Of a stretch of 64,000 nucleotides of DNA, positions 47,698-57,213 are shown piece by piece. The DNA comes from Streptomyces formicae. GTDB lineage: Bacteria; Actinomycetota; Actinomycetes; Streptomycetales; Streptomycetaceae. Made by a program: the position numbers and the translations under genes. The notes under the pieces were generated by a model. That model ran no database searches and was not told where the DNA came from. It was given only the letters and a program-made list of their open reading frames with translations. The first letter of the stretch is position 1. The number at the start of each line of letters is the position of its first letter. Location: positions 1 through 64,000 of the forward strand of contig NZ_CP071872.1 of NCBI RefSeq assembly GCF_022647665.1, given 5' to 3'.

Positions 47698-48465
47698 TTG
47701 AGCAATTCCGTCGGCACCCCCCAAGGGCCGGTCCGCCGCTTCGACAGGCGACCGGTCCGGCTGCTGACGGCTGCCGTTTTCGCGCTCGCCGGACTGATCT
47801 TCGTCACCAGCTTCAACACGGCCAAGGGCACCAACCTCCGCACCGACGACTCGTTGCTGAAGCTCTCCGACCTGATCGAGCAGCGCAGCCACAGGAACGC
47901 CGAGCTCGACGAGTCCACGGCGGCGGTCCGCGAGGACGTCGACGCCCTCGCCGGCCGCGACGACGGCTCCACCAAGGCCGAGGACGAGAAGCTCCGGGCG
48001 CTGGAGGGGGCCGCCGGGACCAGGAAGCTCAGCGGCCGGGCCGTATCCGTCACCCTCAACGATGCGCCGCCGAACGCCCAGGCAGCCCCCGGTTACCCGG
48101 AGCCGCAGGCCAACGATCTGGTGATCCACCAGCAGGACCTGCAGGCCGTCGTGAACGCGCTCTGGCAGGGCGGCGCCGAGGGCATCCAGGTCATGGACCA
48201 GCGGCTGATCTCCACCAGTGCCGTGCGCTGCGTGGGCAACACCCTGATCCTCCAGGGTCGCGTCTACTCGCCGCCGTACAAGATCACGGCCGTCGGTGAC
48301 CCCGGCAGGCTCAAGCGCGCGCTGACCGCATCGCCCGCGATCCAGAACTACCAGCTGTACGTGCAGGCGTACGGGCTGGGCTGGAAAGTCGAGGAGCGCG
48401 AGGCGGTGACTCTCCCCGGCTACTCGGGCACAGTGGATCTCCACTACGCGAAGCCCGTGCAGTAG
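47698..48465 (+). CDS. DUF881 family protein
   Basis: A 255-residue protein with one N-terminal span (VRLLTAAVFALAGLIFVTSFN), a coiled-coil part (LIEQRSHRNAELDESTAAV) and the DUF881 domain (SGRAVSVTLNDAPP … DLQAVVNALWQGGAEGIQVMDQRLISTSAVRCVGNTLIL). It is exposed outside the membrane. Family members cluster with division and sortase genes; the function is unknown. The TTG start at 47698 lies 10 bp behind AGGAG. Confidence 0.9.
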   Translation: MSNSVGTPQGPVRRFDRRPVRLLTAAVFALAGLIFVTSFNTAKGTNLRTDDSLLKLSDLIEQRSHRNAELDESTAAVREDVDALAGRDDGSTKAEDEKLRALEGAAGTRKLSGRAVSVTLNDAPPNAQAAPGYPEPQANDLVIHQQDLQAVVNALWQGGAEGIQVMDQRLISTSAVRCVGNTLILQGRVYSPPYKITAVGDPGRLKRALTASPAIQNYQLYVQAYGLGWKVEEREAVTLPGYSGTVDLHYAKPVQ

Positions 48466-48484
48466 CCCCCGGGGAGGCCGACCG

Positions 48485-49252
48485 GTGTCGGTGCGACAGG
48501 TGCAAGGTGCGCGACATGTGCGACTGATCGTCAGGACCTTCAGCGAGATCTGCATCACCGTCGGCACCGTGATCGTGCTCTTCGTGGTGTACGTGCTGTT
48601 CTGGACCGGTGTGAAGGCCGCCGACGCGGCGGACGGCGAGATCGTCAGGCTCCAGGAGGAGTGGGTGCGGCTCCCTGTCGAGCCCTCGACTCCGGCACCG
48701 GACACCGGTGGGTCCGATGCGGAGTCACCGGAGTCGCCGGGGCCGGCGCCCCCGCCAGCGCCGCCGGCCCCGAAGGCGTACACGGCCGGCAAGCCCTTCG
48801 CCGTGATGTACATCCCACGCTTCGGTGCGGGCTGGGACTGGCCGGTCCTGGAGGGCACGTCGGCCAGGACCCTGAAGAAGGGCCTCGGCCACTACACGGG
48901 GACCGCCCGGCTCGGTGAGACGGGCAACTTCTCGGTGGCCGGGCACCGGCGCACGTACGGCGACCCGTTCAAGGACTTCCCGAGGCTGCGCCCCGGGGAC
49001 GCGGTGATCCTGAACGACGGGACGACCTGGTTCACGTACCGCATCAAGCAGCGGCCCTACCGCACGGTCCCCGGTGACGTCGCCGTGATCGACCCCGTCC
49101 CCGGCCGGTCCGGCTTCGACGGGCCGGGCCGCTATCTGACGCTGACCACGTGCGAACCCGAGTGGGGCAGCAGCCACCGGCTCATCGTCTGGGCGCACCT
49201 CGATGCCACCCAGCCTGTGACGGAAGGCAAGCCGGAAGCTTTCCACAGCTGA
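48485..49252 (+). CDS. Class E sortase
   Basis: A 255-residue transpeptidase with an N-terminal membrane anchor (ICITVGTVIVLFVVYVLFWTGV), a Pro/Glu-rich stalk and the catalytic domain. Histidine is in SVAGHRRTYGDPF, cysteine in YLTLTTCEPEW, arginine in SSHRLIVWAHL. Class E sortases attach proteins with LAXTG-type signals to the cell wall, for example chaplins. It follows the DUF881 gene by 19 bp and is the first of three class E sortase genes here. Confidence 0.9.
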   Translation: MSVRQVQGARHVRLIVRTFSEICITVGTVIVLFVVYVLFWTGVKAADAADGEIVRLQEEWVRLPVEPSTPAPDTGGSDAESPESPGPAPPPAPPAPKAYTAGKPFAVMYIPRFGAGWDWPVLEGTSARTLKKGLGHYTGTARLGETGNFSVAGHRRTYGDPFKDFPRLRPGDAVILNDGTTWFTYRIKQRPYRTVPGDVAVIDPVPGRSGFDGPGRYLTLTTCEPEWGSSHRLIVWAHLDATQPVTEGKPEAFHS

Positions 49253-49307
49253 CCCACGGGCCCCCGGCGCCCTTTAGTCTGGTCTCGTACCGAACGAAAG
49301 GGACGGC

Positions 49308-49466
49308 ATGTACGGCTGGATCTGGCGGCATCTGCCGGGCAACGCATGGGTGCGGGCGTTCATCTCGCTCGTGCTGGCCCTCGCGGTCGTCTATGTGCTG
49401 TTCCAGTACGTCTTCCCCTGGGCGGAGCCGCTGCTTCCGTTCAATGATGTGACGGTGGACCAGTGA
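49308..49466 (+). CDS. Small single-span membrane protein (52 residues)
   Basis: It starts MYGWIWRHLPGNAWVRAFISL and has one membrane helix (FISLVLALAVVYVLFQYVF), ending in LLPFNDVTVDQ. The ATG at 49308 follows GAAAGGGACGG. The stop overlaps the GTG of the amidotransferase gene by 4 bp (GTGA), which argues strongly that it is a real, coupled gene. The function is unknown. It lies between the first sortase and the TrpG-like gene. Confidence 0.8.
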   Translation: MYGWIWRHLPGNAWVRAFISLVLALAVVYVLFQYVFPWAEPLLPFNDVTVDQ

Positions 49467-50101
49467 GCGCGCGGATTCTCGTCGTCGACAACTACGACAG
49501 CTTCGTCTTCAACCTCGTCCAGTACCTGTACCAGCTGGGTGCGGAGTGCGAAGTCGTGCGCAACGACGAGGTGTCCACCGCACACGCGCAGGACGGCTTC
49601 GACGGTGTGCTCCTGTCGCCCGGCCCCGGCGCTCCCGAACAGGCGGGTGTGTGCATCGAGATGGTCCGCCACTGCGCCTCGACCCGTGTGCCCGTCTTCG
49701 GTGTCTGCCTCGGCATGCAGTCGATGGCCGTGGCCTACGGCGGCGTCGTGGACCGGGCGCCCGAGCTGCTGCACGGCAAGACCTCGCTCGTGCTCCACGA
49801 GGGCAAGGGTGTCTTCGCGGGGCTGCCCTCCCCCTTCACGGCGACCCGCTATCACTCGCTGGCCGCCGAGCCGCAGACGGTTCCGGACGAGCTGGAGGTC
49901 ACCGCGCGCACGGAGGACGGCATCATCATGGGGCTGCGCCACCGTGAATCCGCCGTCGAGGGCGTGCAGTTCCACCCCGAGTCCGTCCTCACCGAGCACG
50001 GCCATCTGATGCTTGCGAACTGGCTGGAGCAGTGCGGGGACACGGGCGCGGTCGGCCGCTCGGCAGGGCTGGCGCCGGTGGTGGGCAAGGCTCTGGCGTG
50101 A
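49463..50101 (+). CDS. Glutamine amidotransferase, anthranilate/aminodeoxychorismate synthase component II
   Basis: A 212-residue class I glutamine amidotransferase that supplies ammonia for anthranilate or 4-amino-4-deoxychorismate synthesis. Motifs: RILVVDNYDSFVFNLVQYLYQLG, LLSPGPGAPEQAG, the nucleophile in VFGVCLGMQ, and the His/Glu pair in VEGVQFHPESVLTEHG. No component I lies nearby, so TrpG versus PabA cannot be decided. It overlaps both neighbours by 4 bp. Confidence 0.92.
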   Translation: MSARILVVDNYDSFVFNLVQYLYQLGAECEVVRNDEVSTAHAQDGFDGVLLSPGPGAPEQAGVCIEMVRHCASTRVPVFGVCLGMQSMAVAYGGVVDRAPELLHGKTSLVLHEGKGVFAGLPSPFTATRYHSLAAEPQTVPDELEVTARTEDGIIMGLRHRESAVEGVQFHPESVLTEHGHLMLANWLEQCGDTGAVGRSAGLAPVVGKALA

Positions 50102-51270
50102 GCGGCGAGGGGGGATCGCCGTGGTTCCGGGCCGAGCCTGTGCCTGAGCAGCCGCCGGAGCCGCACGACCGGTACGCGCCGTACGAGCCCCAGGAGTGGT
50201 ACGACCCCGAGGGGTACCGGCGGGACTGGTACGGGCAGCAGCCGCAGCCCTCGTACGTGCCCGGCCCCGGGCCTGTGCCTCAGGGCGGCTACGTACCCGC
50301 GCCGGAGCCCTATGCGCCCGCACAGGAGCCGTATGTGCCGGCACAGGAGCCGCGGGCGGCTTACGTGCCTCCGCCTGCGCCCGTGCCCGACGAAGAGACC
50401 GTCGCGCTGCCGACCGAAGAGACCCGCGAGGCTGCCTCGACCGTGCCCGAGCAGTCGACCGGGGGCCGTGCGGAGCGCAGGCGCGCCGCCAAGGGCCGTG
50501 GCCGACGGCGGGCCGCACCGGCGACCGCCGCACCGCCGACGCGGCCCGCCGGCACCCCGATGTCCCGTGCCGAGGCCCGCAGGGCCGCCCGCTCCCAGAA
50601 GGACAGCCCGGCGGTGATCGCCAGCCGGGTCTTCGGTGAGCTCTTCATCACCATCGGCGTGCTGATGCTGCTGTTCGTCACCTACCAGCTGTGGTGGACG
50701 AACATCCTCGCGGGCCAGCAGGCCAACGCGGCCACCAACAAGATCCAGGACGACTGGGCGAAGGGCCGCGCGCCCGGCGCCTTCGAGCCGGGCCAGGGCT
50801 TCGCCATCATGCACATCCCCAAGCTCGACGTGGTCGTCCCCATCGCCGAGGGCATCGACAAACACCAGGTGCTCGACCGCGGCATGGTCGGCCACTACGC
50901 CGAGGGTGCGCTCAAGACCGCCATGCCCTCGGACAAGCAGGGCAACTTCGCGGTCGCGGGCCACCGCAACACCCACGGGGAGCCGTTCCGCTACATCAAC
51001 CGGCTCACGCCCGGCGATCCGATCGTCGTCGAGACGCGGGACGCGTACTACACGTACGAGATGGCGAGCATCCTTCCGCAGACCGCGCCGTCGAACGTCG
51101 GCGTGATCGGGCCGGTGCCGCCCGGCTCGGGCTTCACCGAGCCCGGCCGGTACATCACACTGACCACGTGCACCCCTGAATTCACGAGTACGTATCGAAT
51201 GATCGTGTGGGGCAAGATGGTCGACGAACGCCCGCGCAGCAAGGGCAAGCCCGACGCGCTCGTCGGCTGA
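50098..51270 (+). CDS. Class E sortase with long proline-rich N-terminus
   Basis: A 390-residue protein. The cytoplasmic N-terminus of ~175 residues is Pro/Tyr/Glu-rich with repeated short blocks (EPYAPAQEPYVPAQEP). It is followed by a membrane span (VFGELFITIGVLMLLFVTYQLWW) and the sortase domain: FAVAGHRNTHGEPFRY, YITLTTCTPEFTSTYRMIVWG with the Cys and Arg. The GTG at 50098 overlaps the amidotransferase stop (GTGA), and the third sortase starts 59 bp later. Confidence 0.9.
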   Translation: MSGEGGSPWFRAEPVPEQPPEPHDRYAPYEPQEWYDPEGYRRDWYGQQPQPSYVPGPGPVPQGGYVPAPEPYAPAQEPYVPAQEPRAAYVPPPAPVPDEETVALPTEETREAASTVPEQSTGGRAERRRAAKGRGRRRAAPATAAPPTRPAGTPMSRAEARRAARSQKDSPAVIASRVFGELFITIGVLMLLFVTYQLWWTNILAGQQANAATNKIQDDWAKGRAPGAFEPGQGFAIMHIPKLDVVVPIAEGIDKHQVLDRGMVGHYAEGALKTAMPSDKQGNFAVAGHRNTHGEPFRYINRLTPGDPIVVETRDAYYTYEMASILPQTAPSNVGVIGPVPPGSGFTEPGRYITLTTCTPEFTSTYRMIVWGKMVDERPRSKGKPDALVG

Positions 51271-51329
51271 CGGATGTACGAACGCACTCCAGGACGACAA
51301 GAAACAAGAACAGGACAGGGACAGGTGCA

Positions 51330-52004
51330 GTGGCACGTGCGCGCAGCCGGATCGCCGGCGTCATCAGTGTCTTCGGCGAGCTGCTGATCACCGCGGGGGT
51401 GCTGCTGGCTCTCTTCGTCGTCTACTCGCTCTGGTGGACGAACGTCCTCGCCGACCGCGCGGCCGCCGAGGACAGCAACACCGTCCGCGACCGCTGGGCG
51501 GGCGGCCCGGGCGCCCTGGACACCAAGGACGGCATCGGCTTCCTCCACGTACCCGCCATGAAGAACGGCGAGGTGCTGGTCAAGAAGGGCACCGACGCCA
51601 AGACCCTCAACGACGGAGTCGCGGGCTACTACACCGACCCCATCACGTCGGCGCTCCCCTCCGACAGGCAGGGCAACTTCGCACTGGCCGCGCACCGCGA
51701 CGGGCACGGCGCCAAGTTCCACAACATCCACAAGCTCAAGACGGGTGACTCGATCGTCTTCGAGACGAAGGACACCTGGTACGTCTACAAGGTCTTCAAG
51801 GACCTCAAGGAGACGTCCAAGTACAACGTCGACGTGCTCCAGCCGGTCCCGAAGGAGTCGGGCAGGACCAAGCCCGGCCGCTACATCACGCTGACGACCT
51901 GCACGCCCATCTACACCTCGGACTACCGCTACATCGTCTGGGGCGAGCTGGAGCGCACGGAGAAGGTCGACAAGGACCGTACGAAGCCGGCGGAGCTGAG
52001 CTAG
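51330..52004 (+). CDS. Class E sortase (SrtE-type)
   Basis: A 224-residue sortase with a short N-terminus, a membrane span (VFGELLITAGVLLALFVVYSLWW) and the catalytic residues in FALAAHRDGHGAKFH, YITLTTCTPIY and SDYRYIVWGEL. It is closely similar to the second sortase, so they probably arose by tandem duplication. The GTG at 51330 is the most sensible start; the frame is open upstream. In other Streptomyces such paired enzymes anchor chaplins. A bidirectional terminator separates it from pknB. Confidence 0.9.
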   Translation: MARARSRIAGVISVFGELLITAGVLLALFVVYSLWWTNVLADRAAAEDSNTVRDRWAGGPGALDTKDGIGFLHVPAMKNGEVLVKKGTDAKTLNDGVAGYYTDPITSALPSDRQGNFALAAHRDGHGAKFHNIHKLKTGDSIVFETKDTWYVYKVFKDLKETSKYNVDVLQPVPKESGRTKPGRYITLTTCTPIYTSDYRYIVWGELERTEKVDKDRTKPAELS

Positions 52005-52047
52005 AGCTGTCGTTCGGGCCGTACGGACGTACGCACGGACGGACGGC

Positions 52048-52083
52048 AGAAGCCCCGGCACCCTCAAGGGTGCCGGGGCTTCT
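52048..52083. terminator. Bidirectional terminator between sortase and pknB genes
   Basis: A near-perfect inverted repeat (agaagccccggcaccc … gggtgccggggcttct) with a 4-base loop lies between the converging genes. TTCTTG follows on one side, and CAAGAA-like sequence is absent on the other. Confidence 0.8.
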
Positions 52084-52118
52084 TGCGTTCCGGTCGGTGC
52101 CGGGGCGGGGCCGAGCGG

Positions 52119-54125
52119 CTAGTCGCCGTTGCGTCCGCCGAAGATGCCGCCGTCGTTGCCGTTCTGACCGTTCCCGGGGGTCGTCTGGAGCACGATCGGC
52201 GTGGACGCCGGGTCGGCCGCGGTACCGGGCTGCGGACTCATGCCCACGACGAGCGCGTTGTCGTCGGTGGGGCTGCCCTGCGCGAACTGGATGTTCGTGT
52301 AGCCGGACTGGGCCAGGATCTGCTTGGCCTCGCCGACCTTCTTGAGCCTGACCTCAGGCACCTGCGTCTGCGGCGTCTGCGGCCCCTTCGAGACCTGCAG
52401 GGTCACCGTCGCGCCCTTCGCCTGCTTGGAGTTGCCCTCCGGGGTCTGGGCGACGACCTCGCCCGCGGGCTTGTCCGAGTCGACGGGCTGCTCGACGACG
52501 TTGAAGCCGAGCTTCGACAGCTGGTCCCGCGCGGCGGCGATCTGCGACCCCACCACGGACGGAACTGTCTCCTGCTCCTGCTTGGCGATCTTCAGGTTGA
52601 CGGCCGACCCCTTCTCGACCTTCGTGCCGCCCTCGGGGTCCTGGCTGACGACCGTGCCCGGTTCCTGCTCGGACTCGACCGACTCGGTCTCGACGTCGAA
52701 GCCCTTGTCCTCGAGGATCTTGGTGGCGTTCTCCTCGGACTTCTCCGTGACGTCGGGCACCTCCTCCAACGGCGCGCCTTCCGAGACGACGACCTGGATG
52801 GTCTCGCCCTCGTTCATCTTGGCGCCCTCGGTGGCCGCGGGCGTCTGGCTGCAGATGCTGCCTTTGGGCTCGTCGCAGCGCGTGGTCCCCGCGCGTTCGA
52901 TCTCGACCTTCGCGTTGGTCGCCAGCCGCTTGGCCTCGTTGAACGGCTGGCCGACGAGGTTCGGGACGGCGATCGCGCCGGTGCCGCCGCCCCCGCCGAA
53001 GACCGACTTGCCGATGAGGATCGCGCCGACGAGCACGAGGATGCCCGCGAGCACCAACAGGATCGTCGACGTGTTCGACTTCTTCTGGCGGCGGCGGTCC
53101 GGGCGGTCGTCGTAGCCGTAGCCGCCGTCGTCCGGGTTCATGGGCGGCAGCATCGACGTCTGGCCGGCCGGGTCGGCCTGGCGCAGCGCCGTCGTCGGCT
53201 GGTCGTCGCCGTGTCCGTGGCCGTGCTGGGAGCCGTATCCGGCGCCGTAGCCGACCGAGCCCATCGCCGCCGTCGCCGCGACCGGCTGGCCGTCGAGGCA
53301 CGCCTCGATGTCGGCGCGCATCTCGTCGGCGGACTGGTAGCGGTAGTCGGGGTCCTTGACCAGTGCCTTGAGGACGATCGCGTCCATCTCGGGCGTGATC
53401 TCGGGGTCGAAGACGCTCGGCGGCTGCGGCTCTTCCCGTACGTGCTGGTAGGCGACCGCGACCGGGGAGTCCCCGACGAACGGCGGCCGCACCGTCAGCA
53501 GCTCGTAGAGCAGACAGCCGGAGGAGTAGAGGTCGGACCGGGCGTCGACCTGCTCGCCCTTGGCCTGTTCCGGGGAGAGGTACTGTGCGGTGCCGATGAC
53601 AGCAGCGGTCTGGGTCATGGTCATGCCCGCGTCGCCCATGGCGCGCGCGATGCCGAAGTCCATGACCTTGACCTGGCCGGTGCGCGTCAGCATGACGTTC
53701 GCCGGCTTGATGTCGCGGTGGACGATGCCGTTGCGGTGCGAGTACTCGAGCGCCTGGAGGATGCCGATGGTCATCTCCAGCGTGCGCTCGGGCAGCAGCT
53801 TGCGCCCGGAGTGCAGCAGCTCTCTGAGCGTGGAGCCGTCGACGTACTCCATCACGATGTACGGAATGGAGACGCCGTCCACGTAGTCCTCGCCGGTGTC
53901 GTACACGGCGACGATCGCAGGATGATTCAGCGAGGCGGCCGACTGGGCCTCACGGCGGAACCGGGCCTGGAAGGACGGGTCGCGGGCGAGATCGGCCCGC
54001 AGCGTCTTCACGGCGACGGTGCGGCCGAGCCGGGTGTCGTGGGCGAGGTAGACCTCGGCCATTCCACCACGGCCGAGCACCGAGCCCAGCTCGTACCGGC
54101 CGCCGAGGCGACGCGGCTCTTCCAT
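52119..54125 (-). CDS. pknB: PASTA-domain serine/threonine protein kinase PknB
   Basis: A 668-residue membrane kinase that senses peptidoglycan fragments and controls growth and division. The kinase domain (about residues 10–275) shows LGRGGMAEVYLAHDTRLGRTVAVK, HRDIKPANVML, MDFGIARA and GTAQYLSPEQ. A linker, one membrane span (STILLVLAGILVLVGAILIG) and four extracellular PASTA domains follow, each with a VPxVxG- or VPxV-type start (AVPNLVGQPF; EVPDVTEKS; TVPSVVGSQ; QVPEVRLKK). The ATG at 54125 gives MEEPRRLGGRYELGSVLG. It is the last gene of a six-gene block. Confidence 0.96.
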   Translation of the reverse strand: MEEPRRLGGRYELGSVLGRGGMAEVYLAHDTRLGRTVAVKTLRADLARDPSFQARFRREAQSAASLNHPAIVAVYDTGEDYVDGVSIPYIVMEYVDGSTLRELLHSGRKLLPERTLEMTIGILQALEYSHRNGIVHRDIKPANVMLTRTGQVKVMDFGIARAMGDAGMTMTQTAAVIGTAQYLSPEQAKGEQVDARSDLYSSGCLLYELLTVRPPFVGDSPVAVAYQHVREEPQPPSVFDPEITPEMDAIVLKALVKDPDYRYQSADEMRADIEACLDGQPVAATAAMGSVGYGAGYGSQHGHGHGDDQPTTALRQADPAGQTSMLPPMNPDDGGYGYDDRPDRRRQKKSNTSTILLVLAGILVLVGAILIGKSVFGGGGGTGAIAVPNLVGQPFNEAKRLATNAKVEIERAGTTRCDEPKGSICSQTPAATEGAKMNEGETIQVVVSEGAPLEEVPDVTEKSEENATKILEDKGFDVETESVESEQEPGTVVSQDPEGGTKVEKGSAVNLKIAKQEQETVPSVVGSQIAAARDQLSKLGFNVVEQPVDSDKPAGEVVAQTPEGNSKQAKGATVTLQVSKGPQTPQTQVPEVRLKKVGEAKQILAQSGYTNIQFAQGSPTDDNALVVGMSPQPGTAADPASTPIVLQTTPGNGQNGNDGGIFGGRNGD

Positions 54126-54306
54126 AACTGTTCCAGCCCTCTCCGTCAGTCCCGACCGCACCCGTGTGTGTGCTCCGGCGGTGTGCTGCTCGCGCATACG
54201 CTACCGGCCACGCCGCACCTGATCCGCCCATGGCCGGGACCTGATATGGGACCGGTATCGCATTGTGCGGTTATGAGGCGGCATGAAGCCAGGGCAGTGA
54301 CATGCG

Positions 54307-55770
54307 TCACTCCTTGCTGTCGAGCACCGCCTGCATCACCTTCTTGGCGATGGGCGCGGCGAGGCCGCCACCGCTGATGTCGTCGCGGGCAGTGCCGCTG
54401 GAGTCCTCGACCACGACGGCCACCGCGACCGGCGAGCCCTCGTCGGTCTTGGCGTACGAGATGAACCAGGCGTACGGCCGCTTGCTGTTGCCGACGCCGT
54501 GCTGGGCGGTGCCGGTCTTGCCGCCGACCGCGACGTCTTCGATCGTGGCGTTGCTGCCGGTGCCCTTCTTGACGACGTTCTCCATCATCTGCTGGAGGAG
54601 CTGCGCGTTCTTCTCGGAGAGCGGGCGGCTCATCTCCTCCGGCTCGGTCTTCTGGAGCACGTCCAGGTTGGGCGCCTCGAGCTGGTCGATCATGTACGGC
54701 TTCATGAGCTTGCCGTCGTTGGCGATCGCCGCCGTGACCATGGCCATCTGGAGCGGTGTGGTGGCGGTGTTGAACTGGCCGATCGCCGACTGGGCGTTGC
54801 CGCCCGCATCCATCTTGGTGTCGTAGACGGAGGCGGCGGCGCGCACCGGGGTGTCGATCTCGGGGTTGTTGAAGCCGAACTTCTGGGCCGTCTCGACCAT
54901 CTTGTCCCGGCCGACCTTGTCGCCGAGGTTGGCGAAGACGGAGTTGCAGGAGACCCGCAGGGCCTCGTTCAGGCTCGCCTTCTCACAGCCGCCGTGCTGG
55001 TTCTTCATCGGCGTCCGGGACAGCGGGATGATGTACGGCTCGGGGGTGTCGGTCGGGGCGTCGATGTCCGTGACCACGCCGTGCTCCAGTGCGGCGGCTG
55101 CCGTGAGCACCTTGAACGTGGAGCCGGGCGGGTAGATCTCGCGCAGCGCGCGGTTCAGTTTCGGCTTGTCCTTGTCCTTCTCCAGCGCGACCCAGGACTT
55201 CTCGTCCTTGGCGGAGTAGCCGGCGAAGGTGGACGGGTCGTACGACGGCGTCGAGGCGAGCGCGAGGATCTTGCCGGTGCGCGGGTCTATGGCCGCGACG
55301 GCGCCCTTCTTGTCGCCGAGGCCGTCGAACGCGGCGCGCTGCGCCTTGCCGTTCAGGGTCGTGACGACATTGCCGCCCTTCTTCTTGTCCCCCGTGAACA
55401 TCGCCATCGTGCGGTCGAAGAAGAGCCGGTCGTCGTTGCCGCTGAGGATGCCGTCCTCGAGCTTCTCGATCTGGTTGGCGTCGTACGCCTGCGAGGCGTA
55501 CCCGGTGACGGGCGCCCACATGGGGCCGTCGACGTAGGTGCGCTTGTACTTGAAGTCGGTGTCGTTCGTCAGCACGGAGCCGGTGATGGGCTTGCCGTCG
55601 ACGATGATGTTGCCGCGCTCGTAGGCGTAACGCTCGATCTGGACGCGGCGGTTGAACTTGTGGGTGTTCAGCTCGTCGGCGCGGACGTACTGGAGCCAGT
55701 TGTCCCGGATCATCAGGGCGAGGACGAGGAGTCCGCAGAAGATCGCGATTCGGCGCAGGGGCTTGTTCAC
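54307..55770 (-). CDS. pbpA: Penicillin-binding protein 2 (class B transpeptidase) PbpA
   Basis: A 487-residue peptidoglycan transpeptidase with a short cytoplasmic start and one N-terminal span (IAIFCGLLVLALMIRDNWLQ). The transpeptidase motifs are YPPGSTFKVL (SxxK), VSCNSVFA (SxN) and VGGKTGTAQ (KTG). It works with the SEDS glycosyltransferase encoded next to it, whose stop overlaps its GTG start by 4 bp. Confidence 0.95.
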   Translation of the reverse strand: MNKPLRRIAIFCGLLVLALMIRDNWLQYVRADELNTHKFNRRVQIERYAYERGNIIVDGKPITGSVLTNDTDFKYKRTYVDGPMWAPVTGYASQAYDANQIEKLEDGILSGNDDRLFFDRTMAMFTGDKKKGGNVVTTLNGKAQRAAFDGLGDKKGAVAAIDPRTGKILALASTPSYDPSTFAGYSAKDEKSWVALEKDKDKPKLNRALREIYPPGSTFKVLTAAAALEHGVVTDIDAPTDTPEPYIIPLSRTPMKNQHGGCEKASLNEALRVSCNSVFANLGDKVGRDKMVETAQKFGFNNPEIDTPVRAAASVYDTKMDAGGNAQSAIGQFNTATTPLQMAMVTAAIANDGKLMKPYMIDQLEAPNLDVLQKTEPEEMSRPLSEKNAQLLQQMMENVVKKGTGSNATIEDVAVGGKTGTAQHGVGNSKRPYAWFISYAKTDEGSPVAVAVVVEDSSGTARDDISGGGLAAPIAKKVMQAVLDSKE

Positions 55771-57173
55771 GGTCGGACCACCTGGGTCATCTCGGCGTCG
55801 GGGTTCGGAGCGGGGGCGGGCGCGGGGCGGCGGGCCGTGTCGCTGATCCGGATCAGGATGCCGACCAGTGCCCAGTTCGCGATCACGGAGGAGCCGCCGG
55901 CCGCGAGGAACGGCATGGTCATACCGGTGAGCGGGATGAGGCCCATGACACCGCCGGCGACGACGAAGACCTGGAGGGCGAAGGCGCCGGAGAGGCCGAT
56001 CGCGAACAGCTTGCCGAACGGGTCGCGGGCGGCGAGGGCGGTGCGGATACCGCGCTCGATGATCAGGCCGTACAGCAGCAGGAAGGCCATCACGCCCGCC
56101 AGTCCGAGCTCCTCGCCGACGGTGGCGAAGATGAAGTCGGAGTTGGCGGCGAACTGGATGAGGTCGGAGTTGCCCTGGCCGAGGCCGGTGCCGAGGGTGC
56201 CGCCGGCGCCGAAGGACATCAGGACCTGGGTCATCTGGTCGCAGGCGACGGACGTCTCGCGGCAGACGAACGGGTCGATCCAGGCGTTGACACGGGCCTG
56301 GACGTGACCGGCGAACGACGCGACGACGACCGCGCCGCCCGCGGACATCAGGAGACCGATGACGATCCAGCTGGTCCGCTCGGTGGCGACGTACAGCATG
56401 ATCACGAACATGCCGAAGAACAGCAGCGAGGTGCCGAGGTCGTTCTCGAAGATGAGGACCAGCAGGCTGATCGCCCAGATCGTGAGGATCGGGCCGAGGT
56501 CGCGGCCGCGCGGCAGGTAGAGCCCCATGAACCGGCGACTGGCCAGCGCCAGCGCGTCGCGCTTCACCATCAGGTAGCCGGAGAAGAAGACCGCGATGAC
56601 GATCTTCGCGAACTCACCGGGCTGGATGGAGAAACCGCCGACGCGGATCCAGATCTTGGCGCCGAAGACGTCCGCGCCGAGGCCCGGGACGATCGGGAGG
56701 AGGAGCAGCACCAGCGACGCCACCATCGAGATGTACGTGAAGCGCTGGAGGATGCGGTGGTCCTTCATGATGAGCAGCACGCCCACGAAGAGCGCGATGC
56801 CCAGGGCCGAGTACATCAGCTGGTTGGTGGCCTGCGGCGAGAAGTCGCTGCGCGCCAGCAGCCTCGGGGACTGGTCGAGGCGCCAGATCAGCACCAGGCC
56901 GAGGCCGTTGAGCAGCGTCGCCAGCGGCAGCAGCAGCGGATCGGCGTACTTCGCGAACTTCCGCACCACGATATGGGCGATGCCCGCCATCAGGCCGAGG
57001 CCGAGCCCGTACCCGAGCATGCCCGGGGGCACCGTGCCGTCGAGCGCGAGGCCGACGTTCAGGTACGCGAAGACCGGGATGGCGACGGCGAAGCCCAGCA
57101 GCACCAGCTCGGTGTTGCGGCGGCTCGGCAGCTCGATCGCGCCGATGGTGGTCGTGTTGGTGACAACGCTCAT
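55767..57173 (-). CDS. rodA: SEDS-family peptidoglycan polymerase (FtsW/RodA/SpoVE)
   Basis: A 468-residue polytopic protein with about 12 membrane helices that polymerises lipid II. Landmarks: PLATLLNGLGLVLIWRLDQ, WIRVGGFSIQPGEFAKI, IFENDLGTSLLFFGMFV and LIPLTGMTMPFLAAGGSS. The start MSVVTNTTTIGAIELPSRR at 57173 is well placed 40 bp after the phosphatase stop; the long open frame upstream belongs to the phosphatase region. It sits beside pbpA, the class B transpeptidase partner. Confidence 0.94.
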   Translation of the reverse strand: MSVVTNTTTIGAIELPSRRNTELVLLGFAVAIPVFAYLNVGLALDGTVPPGMLGYGLGLGLMAGIAHIVVRKFAKYADPLLLPLATLLNGLGLVLIWRLDQSPRLLARSDFSPQATNQLMYSALGIALFVGVLLIMKDHRILQRFTYISMVASLVLLLLPIVPGLGADVFGAKIWIRVGGFSIQPGEFAKIVIAVFFSGYLMVKRDALALASRRFMGLYLPRGRDLGPILTIWAISLLVLIFENDLGTSLLFFGMFVIMLYVATERTSWIVIGLLMSAGGAVVVASFAGHVQARVNAWIDPFVCRETSVACDQMTQVLMSFGAGGTLGTGLGQGNSDLIQFAANSDFIFATVGEELGLAGVMAFLLLYGLIIERGIRTALAARDPFGKLFAIGLSGAFALQVFVVAGGVMGLIPLTGMTMPFLAAGGSSVIANWALVGILIRISDTARRPAPAPAPNPDAEMTQVVRP

Positions 57174-57213
57174 GGTGAAGAAAGGCCCCCCTACGGGATT
57201 GCCGCTGTACCGC

